Assembly: GCF_002090095.1 (NCBI RefSeq)
Contig: NZ_BBRJ01000002.1
Location: 1,550,817 to 1,614,816 of the forward strand
DNA length: 64,000 nt
Source: Demequina sp. NBRC 110053
Lineage (GTDB): Bacteria > Actinomycetota > Actinomycetes > Actinomycetales > Demequinaceae
Reading direction: 5' to 3'
Both the position numbers and the translations under genes were made by a program. The notes under the pieces are model-generated. The model did not search any database. It had not been told where the DNA came from and saw only the letters and a program-made list of their open reading frames with translations. Below, one piece after another: positions 23,864-32,522 of this stretch; positions within the stretch are counted from its first letter, which is position 1; every line of letters begins with the position of its first letter.

Positions 23864-25072
23864 CTAAGGGCGAGCGTCCTCTGGGGGAGAGGTCTTCTCC
23901 GGCGCGTGGCCGGGCAGACCGTCGCCGTCGGCGTCCTCGAGCACCTCGTACGTCCTGCCCGTGTTCTTCGCGATCGACGTGATGAGCGCGGCGACGGGCA
24001 GGGCCATGAACGCGCCCATCGGCCCAGCGACCGCGCCGCCGGCCATGGCGCCGCCGAATGCGACGGCGCCATTGAGCTCCATCGTCTTCGATGACAGTCG
24101 CGGGCTGAGCAGGTAGTTCTCGATCTGCTGGTACACCAGCACCCAGCCCAGTAGCACCAGCCCCGGCACCAGGCCCTGCACCGCGATCACCACGAGGATC
24201 GGGATCGCGGCGCCGATGTACGTGCCGATGAACGGGATGAACACGGACACGAAGCCCATGAACAGCCCCAGCGGCAGCGCGTAGACCATGGGCAGGCCCA
24301 CGATCAGCATGACCACGAAGCCGGAGCCGCCGCACACGATCATGAGCAGCAGGCGCGAGTAGAAGTAGCCGCCGGTCTGCTCGATCGACGTGCGCAGCAC
24401 CCAGGCGGCGACCTTCTGGCGCTCAGGCGGCATGCGCCGCATGATGGCGCGCGTGAGGCGCGGGAAGTCGGCCGCGAAGTAGAAGGTGAACATCGCGATG
24501 GTGAGCAGGTCGAACGCGATCCCGAGCCCCGAGGTGAGAAGCCCGAAGAGATTGTCGCCCCACTGCTGGACGGCGTGCAGCAGCGCCTCGGTACCGCTGG
24601 CCGCGGCCTCCGAGTCGATGACCTCACCCCCCGTCTGGGACGCGAGCCAGCCGTCGAGCTGCTCGTACCAGCCCGCCACGTTCGAGCTGACGGCCGCGGC
24701 GAACTCCACGATCGCGGGGATGAGCACGGAGACCATGAAGATCAGGAATGCGAGCGCCGCGAGGTAGATGATTCCCACGGCGGCGCCGCGGCGCATGCCG
24801 AAGCGACGGTTGAGGGCCTCGACGCCCGGGATGATCGCGAGCGCGAAGAACAGCGAGATGACCAGCGTCGAGATCAGGCTCCGTAGGTCGATGACGACGA
24901 ACACGCCGACCGTGACGAGCACACCGACCGCGACGACCTTCCATAGGACGGTCCACACCCACCGGTTCAGCCACGCCGGCGGCGCTGGAGCGTCGCCCTC
25001 GTCCGCCTCGGCGGCGATGACCGCGTGCCTCACCTCCGTGGGCGGCTGTGCGGGCGGCTGTGCATCGGACAT
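23864..25072 (-). CDS. AI-2E family transporter
   Basis: A 402-residue membrane protein of the AI-2 exporter (UPF0118/PerM) family. It has about eight hydrophobic helices, a large loop after helix 3 and the conserved late segment FIPFIGTYIGAAIPILVV followed by VYQQIENYLLSPRL, diagnostic of the family. Members include TqsA (AI-2 export) and sodium/proton antiporters, so the substrate is open. The N-terminal 40 residues are Pro/Ala-rich and cytoplasmic; the last 25 are acidic. Start at ATG 25072 has a poor ribosome binding site; I chose it because the frame upstream lacks protein character. Confidence 0.9.
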   Translation of the reverse strand: MSDAQPPAQPPTEVRHAVIAAEADEGDAPAPPAWLNRWVWTVLWKVVAVGVLVTVGVFVVIDLRSLISTLVISLFFALAIIPGVEALNRRFGMRRGAAVGIIYLAALAFLIFMVSVLIPAIVEFAAAVSSNVAGWYEQLDGWLASQTGGEVIDSEAAASGTEALLHAVQQWGDNLFGLLTSGLGIAFDLLTIAMFTFYFAADFPRLTRAIMRRMPPERQKVAAWVLRTSIEQTGGYFYSRLLLMIVCGGSGFVVMLIVGLPMVYALPLGLFMGFVSVFIPFIGTYIGAAIPILVVIAVQGLVPGLVLLGWVLVYQQIENYLLSPRLSSKTMELNGAVAFGGAMAGGAVAGPMGAFMALPVAALITSIAKNTGRTYEVLEDADGDGLPGHAPEKTSPPEDARP

Positions 25073-25146
25073 GGTGTCATCGTGCCAGGGACGGCGCCGA
25101 TGCGCGGGCCAGCCACGCGCGCGGGTGCGACCTCGGCTGCGCCGAG

Positions 25147-26628
25147 TCAGACCCAGCTGGGCAGCCACATGTGCAGCTGCCAGTACCCGAAGGGGATGGG
25201 ATCGCCTATCCAGATGGGCGCGAAGAAGCCCGCCACGACGATGGTCGCGGAGACGAACACCGCGGCGGCTATTGCGCCCGGCGGCCACCAGCGTCCCGCC
25301 AGGCGCGCGGGCTGCGCGAGGCGGCTGAGCCCCCACACCAGCACCAGCACGAGGAACGGCGCCATCGCGACGGTGTAGAACGTGAAGATCGTGCGGTGAG
25401 CGTACGGCAGCCAGGGCAGCCACGCGGCGAGCACGCCGGTGGCGACGGTCAGCGCGAGCAGGTCGCGGCGCACCACGATCCGCCACAGCGCGTACGCCAG
25501 GACGATGGCGCCCGCCCACCAGATGAGGGGGTTGCCGATCGCGTGGATGGCGCTCACGCAGCGGTCGGCGCCGCAGTCGACGTCGACGACGTCCTCGAAG
25601 TAGAAGGCCGTGGGTCGGTACTGGATGATCCACAGCCACGGGTTCGACTCGTAGTTGTGCGGGCTGTCCAGGGTGCGATGGAACTCGTACGCGGTCTGGT
25701 GGTAGTGCAGCAGCGAGTTGAGGCCGTCGGGCAGCCACGTGACGCCCTCGCCGGGGTGCTCCGCCGCCCAGTCCCTGCCATAGCCGTCGGGGGACCGGAA
25801 CCAGGGAATCCACGTCGCGAGGTACGTCAGCGGCAGCAGGACCAGCGTGGCGACGAAGGCTGCGACGCCGCGCACCAGGCCGCCGGCGAACCATCGCTCG
25901 GCGCCCGCCTCGCGACGGTCCGCCCAATCCCAGATGACCGACAGCAGCAGGAACGCGGCCGCGAACCACAGGCCCGACCACTTCACCCCGGTCGCGAGCC
26001 CGAAGGAGACGATCGCCGCGAGCCGCCACCACCTGACCCCCGTCCGCGGGCCGAGGCCCGTGACCACCGCATCGGCGCTGAGGAGGCGCCGCCGCGTGCG
26101 CGCGCGATCGACCAGCAGCAGGGCGAAGCCTGCGACCACGAAGAACGTGAGGTAGATGTCGAGCAGCGCCGTGCGTGACAGCACGATGTGCGCGCCGTCG
26201 ACCGCGAGCAGCACGCCCGCCACGGTCCCCCACAGCGTGGACCGCAGCAGGTGGCGCGCGATGAACGCGACCATCACGACGGTGATGACGCCCAGCAGCG
26301 CGCCCATGAATCGCCAGCCGAACGGCGTGGGCCCGAACATCTGCATGCCGAGGGCGATGAGCAGCTTGCCGACCATGGGGTGGACGACATAGTCGCCGTC
26401 GGTCGACAGCTGCGAGACGTCGCCCGATGCGAAGTCCTGGTTCTCGCCGCCCCACTCGCCTTCGAAGCCCTGGGTGAGCAGCGAGTAGGCGCCGCGCGCG
26501 TAGAACACCTCGTCGAAGACGAGCGCCTGCGGCGACCCGAGGTTGGCGAAGCGCAGCAGCGCCGCGAGAGCCGCGACACTTACGGCCATCAGCGCGACGC
26601 GCCAGCGGTACGCGGTCTCGACGATCAC
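25147..26628 (-). CDS. pmt: Dolichyl-phosphate-mannose--protein mannosyltransferase (GT39)
   Basis: A 493-residue polytopic enzyme that transfers mannose from polyprenyl phosphate to Ser/Thr of proteins being exported by Sec. The catalytic DE pair is at residues 39-40 (VFDEVFYARGA), right after the first membrane helix, and the PMT_4TMC C-terminal block with YAHRTIFTFYTVAMAPF is present. The gene is next to and divergent from rsmI with one gene between, close to the mycobacterial arrangement. The start is set at GTG 26628 because a TAGGCT -10 ends seven bases before it, leaderless geometry. Exported lipoproteins in this window (FKBP type, 53084 type) are plausible substrates, as is known for actinobacteria. 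Confidence 0.93.
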   Translation of the reverse strand: MIVETAYRWRVALMAVSVAALAALLRFANLGSPQALVFDEVFYARGAYSLLTQGFEGEWGGENQDFASGDVSQLSTDGDYVVHPMVGKLLIALGMQMFGPTPFGWRFMGALLGVITVVMVAFIARHLLRSTLWGTVAGVLLAVDGAHIVLSRTALLDIYLTFFVVAGFALLLVDRARTRRRLLSADAVVTGLGPRTGVRWWRLAAIVSFGLATGVKWSGLWFAAAFLLLSVIWDWADRREAGAERWFAGGLVRGVAAFVATLVLLPLTYLATWIPWFRSPDGYGRDWAAEHPGEGVTWLPDGLNSLLHYHQTAYEFHRTLDSPHNYESNPWLWIIQYRPTAFYFEDVVDVDCGADRCVSAIHAIGNPLIWWAGAIVLAYALWRIVVRRDLLALTVATGVLAAWLPWLPYAHRTIFTFYTVAMAPFLVLVLVWGLSRLAQPARLAGRWWPPGAIAAAVFVSATIVVAGFFAPIWIGDPIPFGYWQLHMWLPSWV

Positions 26629-26635
26629 AGGCGTC

Positions 26636-26641
26636 AGCCTA
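26636..26641 (-). promoter_or_regulatory. -10 hexamer (TAGGCT) of pmt
   Basis: On the minus strand TAGGCT is followed by seven bases and then the GTG of pmt. It decides the start codon of that gene. Confidence 0.55.
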
Positions 26642-26751
26642 GTTGTGGCCGCCCTGCGCACGATGCCGGGCCAGGGTGTCGCGCGCGGCGGGGGTTCGTG
26701 CCGTCAGGGCGCTGCGCCGAATGGGGCCGCAGCGCCGATGCGCCGGCTGGG

Positions 26752-27606
26752 TCAGGCGACGGCCTCGCGTGCCGCCCGCGCGGGCCGCACCTCGAGCGTG
26801 CAGCACTTGACGCCACCGCCGGCGAGGCGCAGCTCGCTGAGATCCACGCCCACGGGGACGAAGCCATGGGCCGCGAGCTGGGCGTGGAAGCGCGTCGCCT
26901 GCGCGGCCGTCACCACGTGGAGGCCGTCGGACACGGCATTGAGGCCGAAGACCGCGGCGTCCTCCTCCGACACCTCGATCGCATCGGGGTATCGACGGCG
27001 CAGCTCCGCGAGGCTTGCCGCGTCGAACGCACTCGCCAGGAAGGCCACCTGCTCGTGGCCGGGGCGGGCATCGAGCACGGCGATGGCGGTGTCGAGGTGG
27101 TAGTAGTCGTCGCGCACGAGCGTGAGCGGCACGACCTCCATGTCGATCAGCTCGCTGAGCTCGTCATGCGACCCTGGCGTCGAGCGGAAGCCGGTGCCGG
27201 CGAGGATCGCGTCGCCGACCACCAGGAAGTCGCCCTCGCCCTCGTTGACGCACGCCGCGCGCGCGACCTCGAGCCCCGCCGTCGCGAACCAGTCCGCGTA
27301 GGCGTCCGCCTCGGGCTGGCGCTGCGCGTGACGGAAGCTCGCCGTGTACGCGAGTCCGTCGACCACCAGCCCCCCGTTCGCCGCGAACACCATGTCCGGC
27401 AGTCCGGGCACGGGCTCGATGAAGGACACCGAGAAGCCGAGCGACCGGTAGGTGGCGACGAGCGCATCCCACTGGGCGATCGCGCGGGCGGTGTCGGTCG
27501 GGGTCGCGGGATCCATCCACGGGTTGATGCTGTAGGACACCGTGAAGTGGGTGGGGCGGCACATGAGGACCGACAGGGGGCTGGGGTGGCGCGCGGGAAC
27601 GGTCAT
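26752..27606 (-). CDS. ddaH: Dimethylarginine dimethylaminohydrolase / citrullinase-type amidinotransferase-fold enzyme
   Basis: A 284-residue enzyme of the guanidino-group modifying (pentein) superfamily. The catalytic Cys is in GGGVKCCTLEVRP near residue 268, the catalytic His in DYYHLDTAIAVL, and the substrate Asp/Glu segment in NEGEGDFLVVGD. The opening (VLMCRPTHFTVSYSINPWMD) is that of actinobacterial dimethylargininase-like proteins often placed with ornithine cyclodeaminase. It would hydrolyse a substituted arginine or ornithine-type guanidine to citrulline or ornithine. The ATG has a strong AAGGAGG site. Arginine deiminase activity cannot be excluded by sequence alone. Confidence 0.88.
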   Translation of the reverse strand: MTVPARHPSPLSVLMCRPTHFTVSYSINPWMDPATPTDTARAIAQWDALVATYRSLGFSVSFIEPVPGLPDMVFAANGGLVVDGLAYTASFRHAQRQPEADAYADWFATAGLEVARAACVNEGEGDFLVVGDAILAGTGFRSTPGSHDELSELIDMEVVPLTLVRDDYYHLDTAIAVLDARPGHEQVAFLASAFDAASLAELRRRYPDAIEVSEEDAAVFGLNAVSDGLHVVTAAQATRFHAQLAAHGFVPVGVDLSELRLAGGGVKCCTLEVRPARAAREAVA

Positions 27607-27777
27607 GGCACCTCCTTCGGGTCAAGGATGACAGCGATCGCGCGCACGCGTGGGGGGTTCCGGAACAGGAAAGCGGCGAGAAGGACCCATTGTGCGCTCG
27701 ATTGTTGCGTGGGAGGCACCTGTGGCGCTCGAAGCGACGTGACGCTCGGCGCCGGTGCGCTGTGGGACGCTGGAGTC

Positions 27778-28617
27778 ATGACCGGACGCATCGTGCTGGC
27801 GGCGACGCCCATCGGCAACGCCGCCGACGCCTCCGAGCGACTGCGCGAGGCCCTCGCCAGCGCCGACGTGGTCGCTGCCGAGGATACCCGGCGCGCGCGC
27901 GATCTCGCGCGTCGCATCGGCGCGGAGATCGCCGGAGACCTCATCGCAGTCCACGACCACAACGAGGCGGACCGCGCGGCCGCGCTGGTGGAGCGCGCCT
28001 CGGCAGGGGCGACGGTCGTGCTCGTCTCCGATGCCGGCATGCCCACGGTGTCCGACCCAGGCTTCCGACTCGTGGAGGCCGCGACCGCCGCCGGCGTCGA
28101 CGTGACGGTCCTGCCCGGCCCGAGCGCGGTGCTCGCCGCGCTCGCTCTCTCTGGACTGCCCACCGACCGCTTCTGCTTCGAAGGGTTCGCCCCGCGCAAG
28201 GCCGGCGAGCGGCAGCGAGCCTTCGCTGCGCTCGCCGCGGAGGCGCGGACCATGGTGTTCTTCGAGGCCCCGCACCGGCTCGTCGACACGCTCGCGGCGA
28301 TGGTCGCGTCATGGGGACCGGACCGGCGAGCGTCCGTGAGTCGTGAGCTCACCAAGACATACGAGGAGACCAGGCGCGGCACGCTCGGAGAGCTCGCGGC
28401 CTGGGCTCGCCAGTCCGAACCGCGCGGCGAGATCGTGGTGTGCATTGCGGGCAGGCCCGCGCAGGCGCCCTCGATGGAGGCGCTGGTCGAGGAGGTTCTC
28501 GCGAGGGTCGACGGCGGCGAGCGGGCGAAGGATGCCGTCGCGGACCTCTCGCAGACCTCGGGCGTCTCGCGGCGCGACCTCTACGCCCGCGTGCTGCAGG
28601 CGCGAGGCGAGCGCTAG
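27778..28617 (+). CDS. rsmI: 16S rRNA (cytidine(1402)-2'-O)-methyltransferase
   Basis: A 279-residue SAM-dependent enzyme of the tetrapyrrole methylase fold that 2'-O-methylates C1402 of 16S rRNA at the decoding centre. Family blocks are all present: VLAATPIGNAADAS at the N-terminus, VVAAEDTRRARDL, VLVSDAGMPTVSDPGFRLV (the SAM site), VLPGPSAVLAALALSGLP, CFEGFAPRKAGER and FFEAPHRLVDTL. The C-terminus has the short VSRRDLYARVLQA helix typical of RsmI. The ATG follows GACGCT by six bases, leaderless geometry. It is divergent from the ddaH and pmt genes. Confidence 0.96.
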   Translation: MTGRIVLAATPIGNAADASERLREALASADVVAAEDTRRARDLARRIGAEIAGDLIAVHDHNEADRAAALVERASAGATVVLVSDAGMPTVSDPGFRLVEAATAAGVDVTVLPGPSAVLAALALSGLPTDRFCFEGFAPRKAGERQRAFAALAAEARTMVFFEAPHRLVDTLAAMVASWGPDRRASVSRELTKTYEETRRGTLGELAAWARQSEPRGEIVVCIAGRPAQAPSMEALVEEVLARVDGGERAKDAVADLSQTSGVSRRDLYARVLQARGER

Positions 28618-28672
28618 TGGGGCACGGCGGCGGCGCGTCCGCCCGGGCACGGGGTGCTCGCGGGGCACTGGC

Positions 28673-29629
28673 ATGAGCGGCGCGCACGAGCACGATGACG
28701 GCGGGCCGACCGGTGCTCGGCGCAGGCGCCTGGCGCTCGTCGCCACCGCGGTGGTGGCACTGTTCACGTTCGGCGGCGCGCTCGGCGTCGCCGGCGCGCT
28801 GTGGCTCGGCAGCCCTGCCGAGCGGAGTGCGCCGGGGCCGCCGGCTCCCACCGTGACCGTCACGGCTGGCGCCGTCGCGGGCGAGGCTGGCGATGGAGCC
28901 GCGACGGGCGCGCCCACCGACGCCGCCGCGGACGCCCCCGCCACCACCGCGGCGAACACGACGGCGCCCATCACCGCCCCGTCTCTGGACTCGTCGAGCG
29001 CCGCCGCGCCCGAGCCGCGCGTGTCCGTGTCCCCGAGCGTCGATCTCGACGCGCACTCGCTCGACGACCCCGCATCCATATGGGTCGTCGTCAACAAGCG
29101 CCGCCCGATCGATCCGCTCGGGTGGGCGCCGCCCGAGCTCGATCCCGTCCCTGGCGGTGGCCGGATGACGCCCGAGGCGGCGACGGCGATGATCGCCATG
29201 CGCGACGCGGCGGCCGATGCGGGGGCCGGCTTCTCGATCGGCACGGCCTACCGCAGCCACGGCGTGCAGCAGGGACTGTACTCGCGATACGTGGGCACCT
29301 GGGGCACGGAGCGCGCGGACACGTTCTCCGCACGACCCGGCTACTCGGAGCACCAGACGGGCCTCGCCGCCGACATCTATCAGTCGAGCGCGTGCCGACT
29401 GAAGCCATGCTTCGGAGACGAGCCCGCGGGGCGATGGGTGGCGGAGCACGCGCACGAGTTCGGCTTCCACCTGACCTACCCCGAGGGATCGACGGACGTC
29501 ACCGGCTATCGCTATGAGCCGTGGCACGTGCGCTACGTGGGCGTCGAGCTCGCCACCTACCTTCACGACCAGTCGATCGCGACGCTCGAGGAGGCCTTCG
29601 GCCTGCCGGCAGCACCCGACTACGACTGA
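28673..29629 (+). CDS. D-alanyl-D-alanine carboxypeptidase, VanY/LAS type
   Basis: A 318-residue exported protein. One membrane helix at about residues 21-45 anchors it, followed by about 80 residues of Ala/Thr/Pro-rich linker that would span the wall. The C-terminal catalytic domain (about 150-310) is of the zinc LAS type: YRSHGVQQGLY (SxHxxxxA-like segment), PGYSEHQTGLAADIY with zinc-binding His and Asp, and EPWHVRYVG with the second zinc His. It should trim the terminal D-Ala of peptidoglycan stem peptides outside the cell. A CxxxxCF pair in the insertion (ACRLKPCF) may form a disulphide. No ribosome binding site is obvious at ATG 28673. Confidence 0.9.
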   Translation: MSGAHEHDDGGPTGARRRRLALVATAVVALFTFGGALGVAGALWLGSPAERSAPGPPAPTVTVTAGAVAGEAGDGAATGAPTDAAADAPATTAANTTAPITAPSLDSSSAAAPEPRVSVSPSVDLDAHSLDDPASIWVVVNKRRPIDPLGWAPPELDPVPGGGRMTPEAATAMIAMRDAAADAGAGFSIGTAYRSHGVQQGLYSRYVGTWGTERADTFSARPGYSEHQTGLAADIYQSSACRLKPCFGDEPAGRWVAEHAHEFGFHLTYPEGSTDVTGYRYEPWHVRYVGVELATYLHDQSIATLEEAFGLPAAPDYD

Positions 29630-29696
29630 GCGGCACAGGTTTCTGAGCCTGCCCAAGCCCGCCGGCGCCCGCATCAGCGGCACCGCCTGCGGTCAC

Positions 29697-29702
29697 TAGG
29701 AT
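29697..29702 (+). promoter_or_regulatory. -10 hexamer (TAGGAT) of metG
   Basis: TAGGAT is followed by exactly seven bases and then the ATG at 29710; there is no ribosome binding site. It places the start at 29710 rather than at the ATG nine bases earlier, which overlaps the hexamer. Confidence 0.6.
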
Positions 29703-29709
29703 GGTCGCC

Positions 29710-31506
29710 ATGTCTCGCATCCTCTCCGCTGTCGCCTGGCCGTACGCCAACGGGCCCCGTCACATCGGCCACGTGGCCGGTTTCGGCGTGCCATCGGACG
29801 TGTTCAGCCGGTACATGCGGATGGCGGGCGAGGACGTCCTGATGGTGTCGGGCACCGACGAGCACGGCACGCCCATCCTGGTGCAGGCCGAGGGCGAGGG
29901 CGTCAGCGCGCAGGAGCTCGCGGATCGCTACAACAGGGTGATCGTCGAGGACCTCGTGTCGCTGGGCCTGTCCTACGACCTGTTCACGCGCACCACCACC
30001 GGCAACCACTACAAGGTCGCCCAGGCCATGTTCAAGGCCGTCCACGCCAACGGCTACATGATCGAGCAGACCACCCGCGGCGCCATCTCCCCATCGACGG
30101 GGCGCACCCTGCCCGACCGATACATCGAGGGCACGTGTCCCATCTGCGGCTACGACGGCGCCCGCGGCGATCAGTGCGACAGCTGCGGCAACCAGCTCGA
30201 CGCCATCGACCTCAAGAACCCGGTGAGCCGCATCAACGGCGAGACGCCCAGGTTCATCGAGACCGAGCACTTCTTCCTCGACCTGCCCGCGCTCGTGGGG
30301 CCGCTCTCCGAGTGGCTCGGGGCGCGCCACGGCTGGCGGCCCAATGTGCTGAACTTCTCGCTCAACCTGCTGAACGACGTGCGCCCGCGCGCGATGACGC
30401 GCGACATCGACTGGGGCATCCCGGTGCCGCTCGACGGGTGGTCCGACAACCCGAGCAAGCGCCTGTACGTGTGGTTCGACGCGGTCATCGGCTACCTGTC
30501 CGCGTCCATCGAGTGGGCACGCCGCGAGGGCGATCCGGACGCCTGGCGCCAGTGGTGGAACGACCCGGAGGCGCTGTCCTACTACTTCATGGGCAAGGAC
30601 AACATCACCTTCCACTCGCAGATCTGGCCCGGTGAGCTGCTCGCCGCGAACGGCCGGGGAGCGAAGGGCGGCAACCTCTCCGAGTTCGGCGACCTGCAGC
30701 TGCCCACCGAGGTGGTGTCGAGCGAGTTCCTCACCATGGAGTCCAGCAAGTTCTCCTCGAGCCGCGGCCACGTCATCTACGTGCGCGACATGCTCAGCCG
30801 CTACCAGCCCGACGCGTTGCGCTACTTCATCGCGGTCGCCGGACCCGAGTCATCCGACGCCGACTTCACCTGGTCGGAGTTCAAGCGCCGCACCAATGAC
30901 GAGCTGGTCGCCGGCTGGGGCAACCTCGTCAACCGCACCGCGTCGCTGCTGCACAAGAACGTGGGCTCGATCCCCGAGCTGACGGACCTCCAGGACGTCG
31001 ACCGGGCGGCGCTCGCTGGATCGGAGAAGGCCTTCGGCGCGGTGGGCGACCTCATCCGCGGCCAGCGCCAGCGCGCCGCGGTCAACGAGGCCATGCGCGT
31101 GGTGGGCGACGCCAACAAGTACCTCGCGGACACGGCCCCGTGGAAGCTCAAGAACGAGGATCCCGAGCGCATGCGCACCGTCCTGGGCGTCGCGGCGCAG
31201 CTCGTGACCGACGCCAACACGATGCTCGCTCCCTTCCTGCCGCACAGCGCCCAGAAGGTGCACGAGGTGCTGGGCGGCGAGGGCACCTTCGCGCCCATGC
31301 CCGTCATGAACGAGGTCGAGGACCTCGACCTGCCCGACCGGCACTACCCCGTGATCCAGGGTGACTACTCTGCTGCGCACGGCACCTGGGGCAGGCGGCA
31401 GGTGGTGCCGGGCACGCCCATCGGCAAGCCCGAGCCGGCGTTCGTCAAGCTCGACGACGAGATCGTGGAGTCCGAGCTTGAGCGCATGCGCACGGGCGAC
31501 GAGTGA
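29710..31506 (+). CDS. metG: Methionyl-tRNA synthetase
   Basis: A 598-residue class I synthetase that charges tRNA-Met. The HIGH motif is intact ([10 protein letters not shown]), a single zinc knuckle is present (CPICGY ... CDSCGN, about residues 140-160), and the KMSKS loop is replaced by KFSSSRG at about residue 345, the form usual in actinobacterial MetG. The anticodon-binding helical domain follows; there is no C-terminal Trbp111-like domain. The gene opens the run metG-tatD-rpf-rsmA-ispE, a widely conserved actinobacterial order. Confidence 0.97.
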   Translation: MSRILSAVAWPYANGPRHIGHVAGFGVPSDVFSRYMRMAGEDVLMVSGTDEHGTPILVQAEGEGVSAQELADRYNRVIVEDLVSLGLSYDLFTRTTTGNHYKVAQAMFKAVHANGYMIEQTTRGAISPSTGRTLPDRYIEGTCPICGYDGARGDQCDSCGNQLDAIDLKNPVSRINGETPRFIETEHFFLDLPALVGPLSEWLGARHGWRPNVLNFSLNLLNDVRPRAMTRDIDWGIPVPLDGWSDNPSKRLYVWFDAVIGYLSASIEWARREGDPDAWRQWWNDPEALSYYFMGKDNITFHSQIWPGELLAANGRGAKGGNLSEFGDLQLPTEVVSSEFLTMESSKFSSSRGHVIYVRDMLSRYQPDALRYFIAVAGPESSDADFTWSEFKRRTNDELVAGWGNLVNRTASLLHKNVGSIPELTDLQDVDRAALAGSEKAFGAVGDLIRGQRQRAAVNEAMRVVGDANKYLADTAPWKLKNEDPERMRTVLGVAAQLVTDANTMLAPFLPHSAQKVHEVLGGEGTFAPMPVMNEVEDLDLPDRHYPVIQGDYSAAHGTWGRRQVVPGTPIGKPEPAFVKLDDEIVESELERMRTGDE

Positions 31507-31516
31507 CAGGAGCTGC

Positions 31517-32374
31517 GTGAGGGTGGCGCGCTCGGGCCAGTGGCCGCCGACGCCCGAGGCGCTGCCAGCGCCCATCGTCGACAACCACTGTCATCTGGAG
31601 TACCCCGCGGGCGACGGGTCGGAAGGTGCCGCGCCGCGCTCCGTCGAGGATCGGCTCGCCGAGGCCTCCGCGGCCGGCGTGACGCGCGTGGTCCAGATCG
31701 GCTGCGACGTCGAGTCGGCGAGGTGGACGGCCGATGCGGTCGCACGCTTTCCCTCCATGCTCGGGGGAGTGGCCCTGCACCCCAACGACGCGGCGACGCT
31801 GGCGGCGGCGGGGGAGTACGACGACGCCTTCGCGGAGATCGCGTCGCTCGCGCGGGGCGAGCGCATCCGTGTGGTGGGCGAGACCGGCCTCGACTTCTTC
31901 CGCACGGGACCCGAGGGGCATGCCGCGCAGATTGCGGCCTTCCGCGACCACATCGCGCTCGCCAAGGAGCTCGGCAAGCCGCTCCAGATCCACGACCGCG
32001 AGGCGCACGCCGAGGTGATCGACGTGCTGCTGCGCGATGGCGCTCCCGAGGCGACGGTCTTCCACTGCTTCTCCGGCGACGCGGCGATGGCCCGACTGGC
32101 GGCGCACCAGGGGTGGTACCTGAGCTTCGCCGGAACGGTGACGTTCAAGAACGCGCATCCCCTCCGTGCTGCGGCGGCCGTCACTCCGCTCTCGCAGATG
32201 CTGGTCGAGACGGACGCGCCCTTCCTCACCCCGCATCCGCACCGGGGCGCACCGAACGGGCCCGCGCAGGCGGCGCGCACGGCACGCGAGCTCGCGCGGG
32301 TGCTCGACGTGCCGCTGGTCGACCTCTGCACCACTGTGTGGGAGACTTCGCACAGGCTGTATGGTCCCTGGTAG
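31517..32374 (+). CDS. tatD: TatD family metal-dependent hydrolase
   Basis: A 285-residue TIM-barrel hydrolase. Metal ligands are visible: VDNHCHLEY (first HxH), GETGLDFF (Glu), QIHDREAHAEV (His), FHCFSGD (His) and VETDAPFLTP (Asp). TatD proteins are 3'-5' DNA exonucleases or D-aminoacyl hydrolases in different bacteria. The GTG start at 31517 has AGGAG seven bases upstream and lies 10 bases after metG, so it is in the same transcript. The first residues are longer than in E. coli TatD but usual for actinobacteria. Confidence 0.94.
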   Translation: MRVARSGQWPPTPEALPAPIVDNHCHLEYPAGDGSEGAAPRSVEDRLAEASAAGVTRVVQIGCDVESARWTADAVARFPSMLGGVALHPNDAATLAAAGEYDDAFAEIASLARGERIRVVGETGLDFFRTGPEGHAAQIAAFRDHIALAKELGKPLQIHDREAHAEVIDVLLRDGAPEATVFHCFSGDAAMARLAAHQGWYLSFAGTVTFKNAHPLRAAAAVTPLSQMLVETDAPFLTPHPHRGAPNGPAQAARTARELARVLDVPLVDLCTTVWETSHRLYGPW

Positions 32375-32407
32375 ATTGCCGATGCGCGAGCACCTCAGCG
32401 GATCGTC

Positions 32408-32448
32408 TGTGAGATCTCGGCTGGCTTTCTGAGGGTGACGTGTGAGAT
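32408..32448 (+). promoter_or_regulatory. Direct repeats in the rpf-type gene's upstream region
   Basis: TGTGAGAT occurs at 32408-32415 and again at 32441-32448, 33 bases apart (three helical turns). TGTGA is the half-site of CRP/GlxR-type regulators, which are known to control rpf genes in other actinobacteria. A full palindromic site is not visible. Confidence 0.4.
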
Positions 32449-32522
32449 AACAGTTCGGTTACGGACACCCGTGCCCCACGCAAGTGGAGCGCGGGGCGGA
32501 CGCCGAGAGAGGACCTGACCGA

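Noticed and set aside
29710-31506. Loss of the KMSKS motif in metG as a defect
   Set aside because: KFSSSRG is the normal form in this branch of methionyl-tRNA synthetases.
32375-32522. A c-di-AMP (ydaO) riboswitch before the rpf-type gene
   Set aside because: Such riboswitches precede rpf genes in some actinobacteria, but I could not find the conserved core segments or the pseudoknot pattern here.
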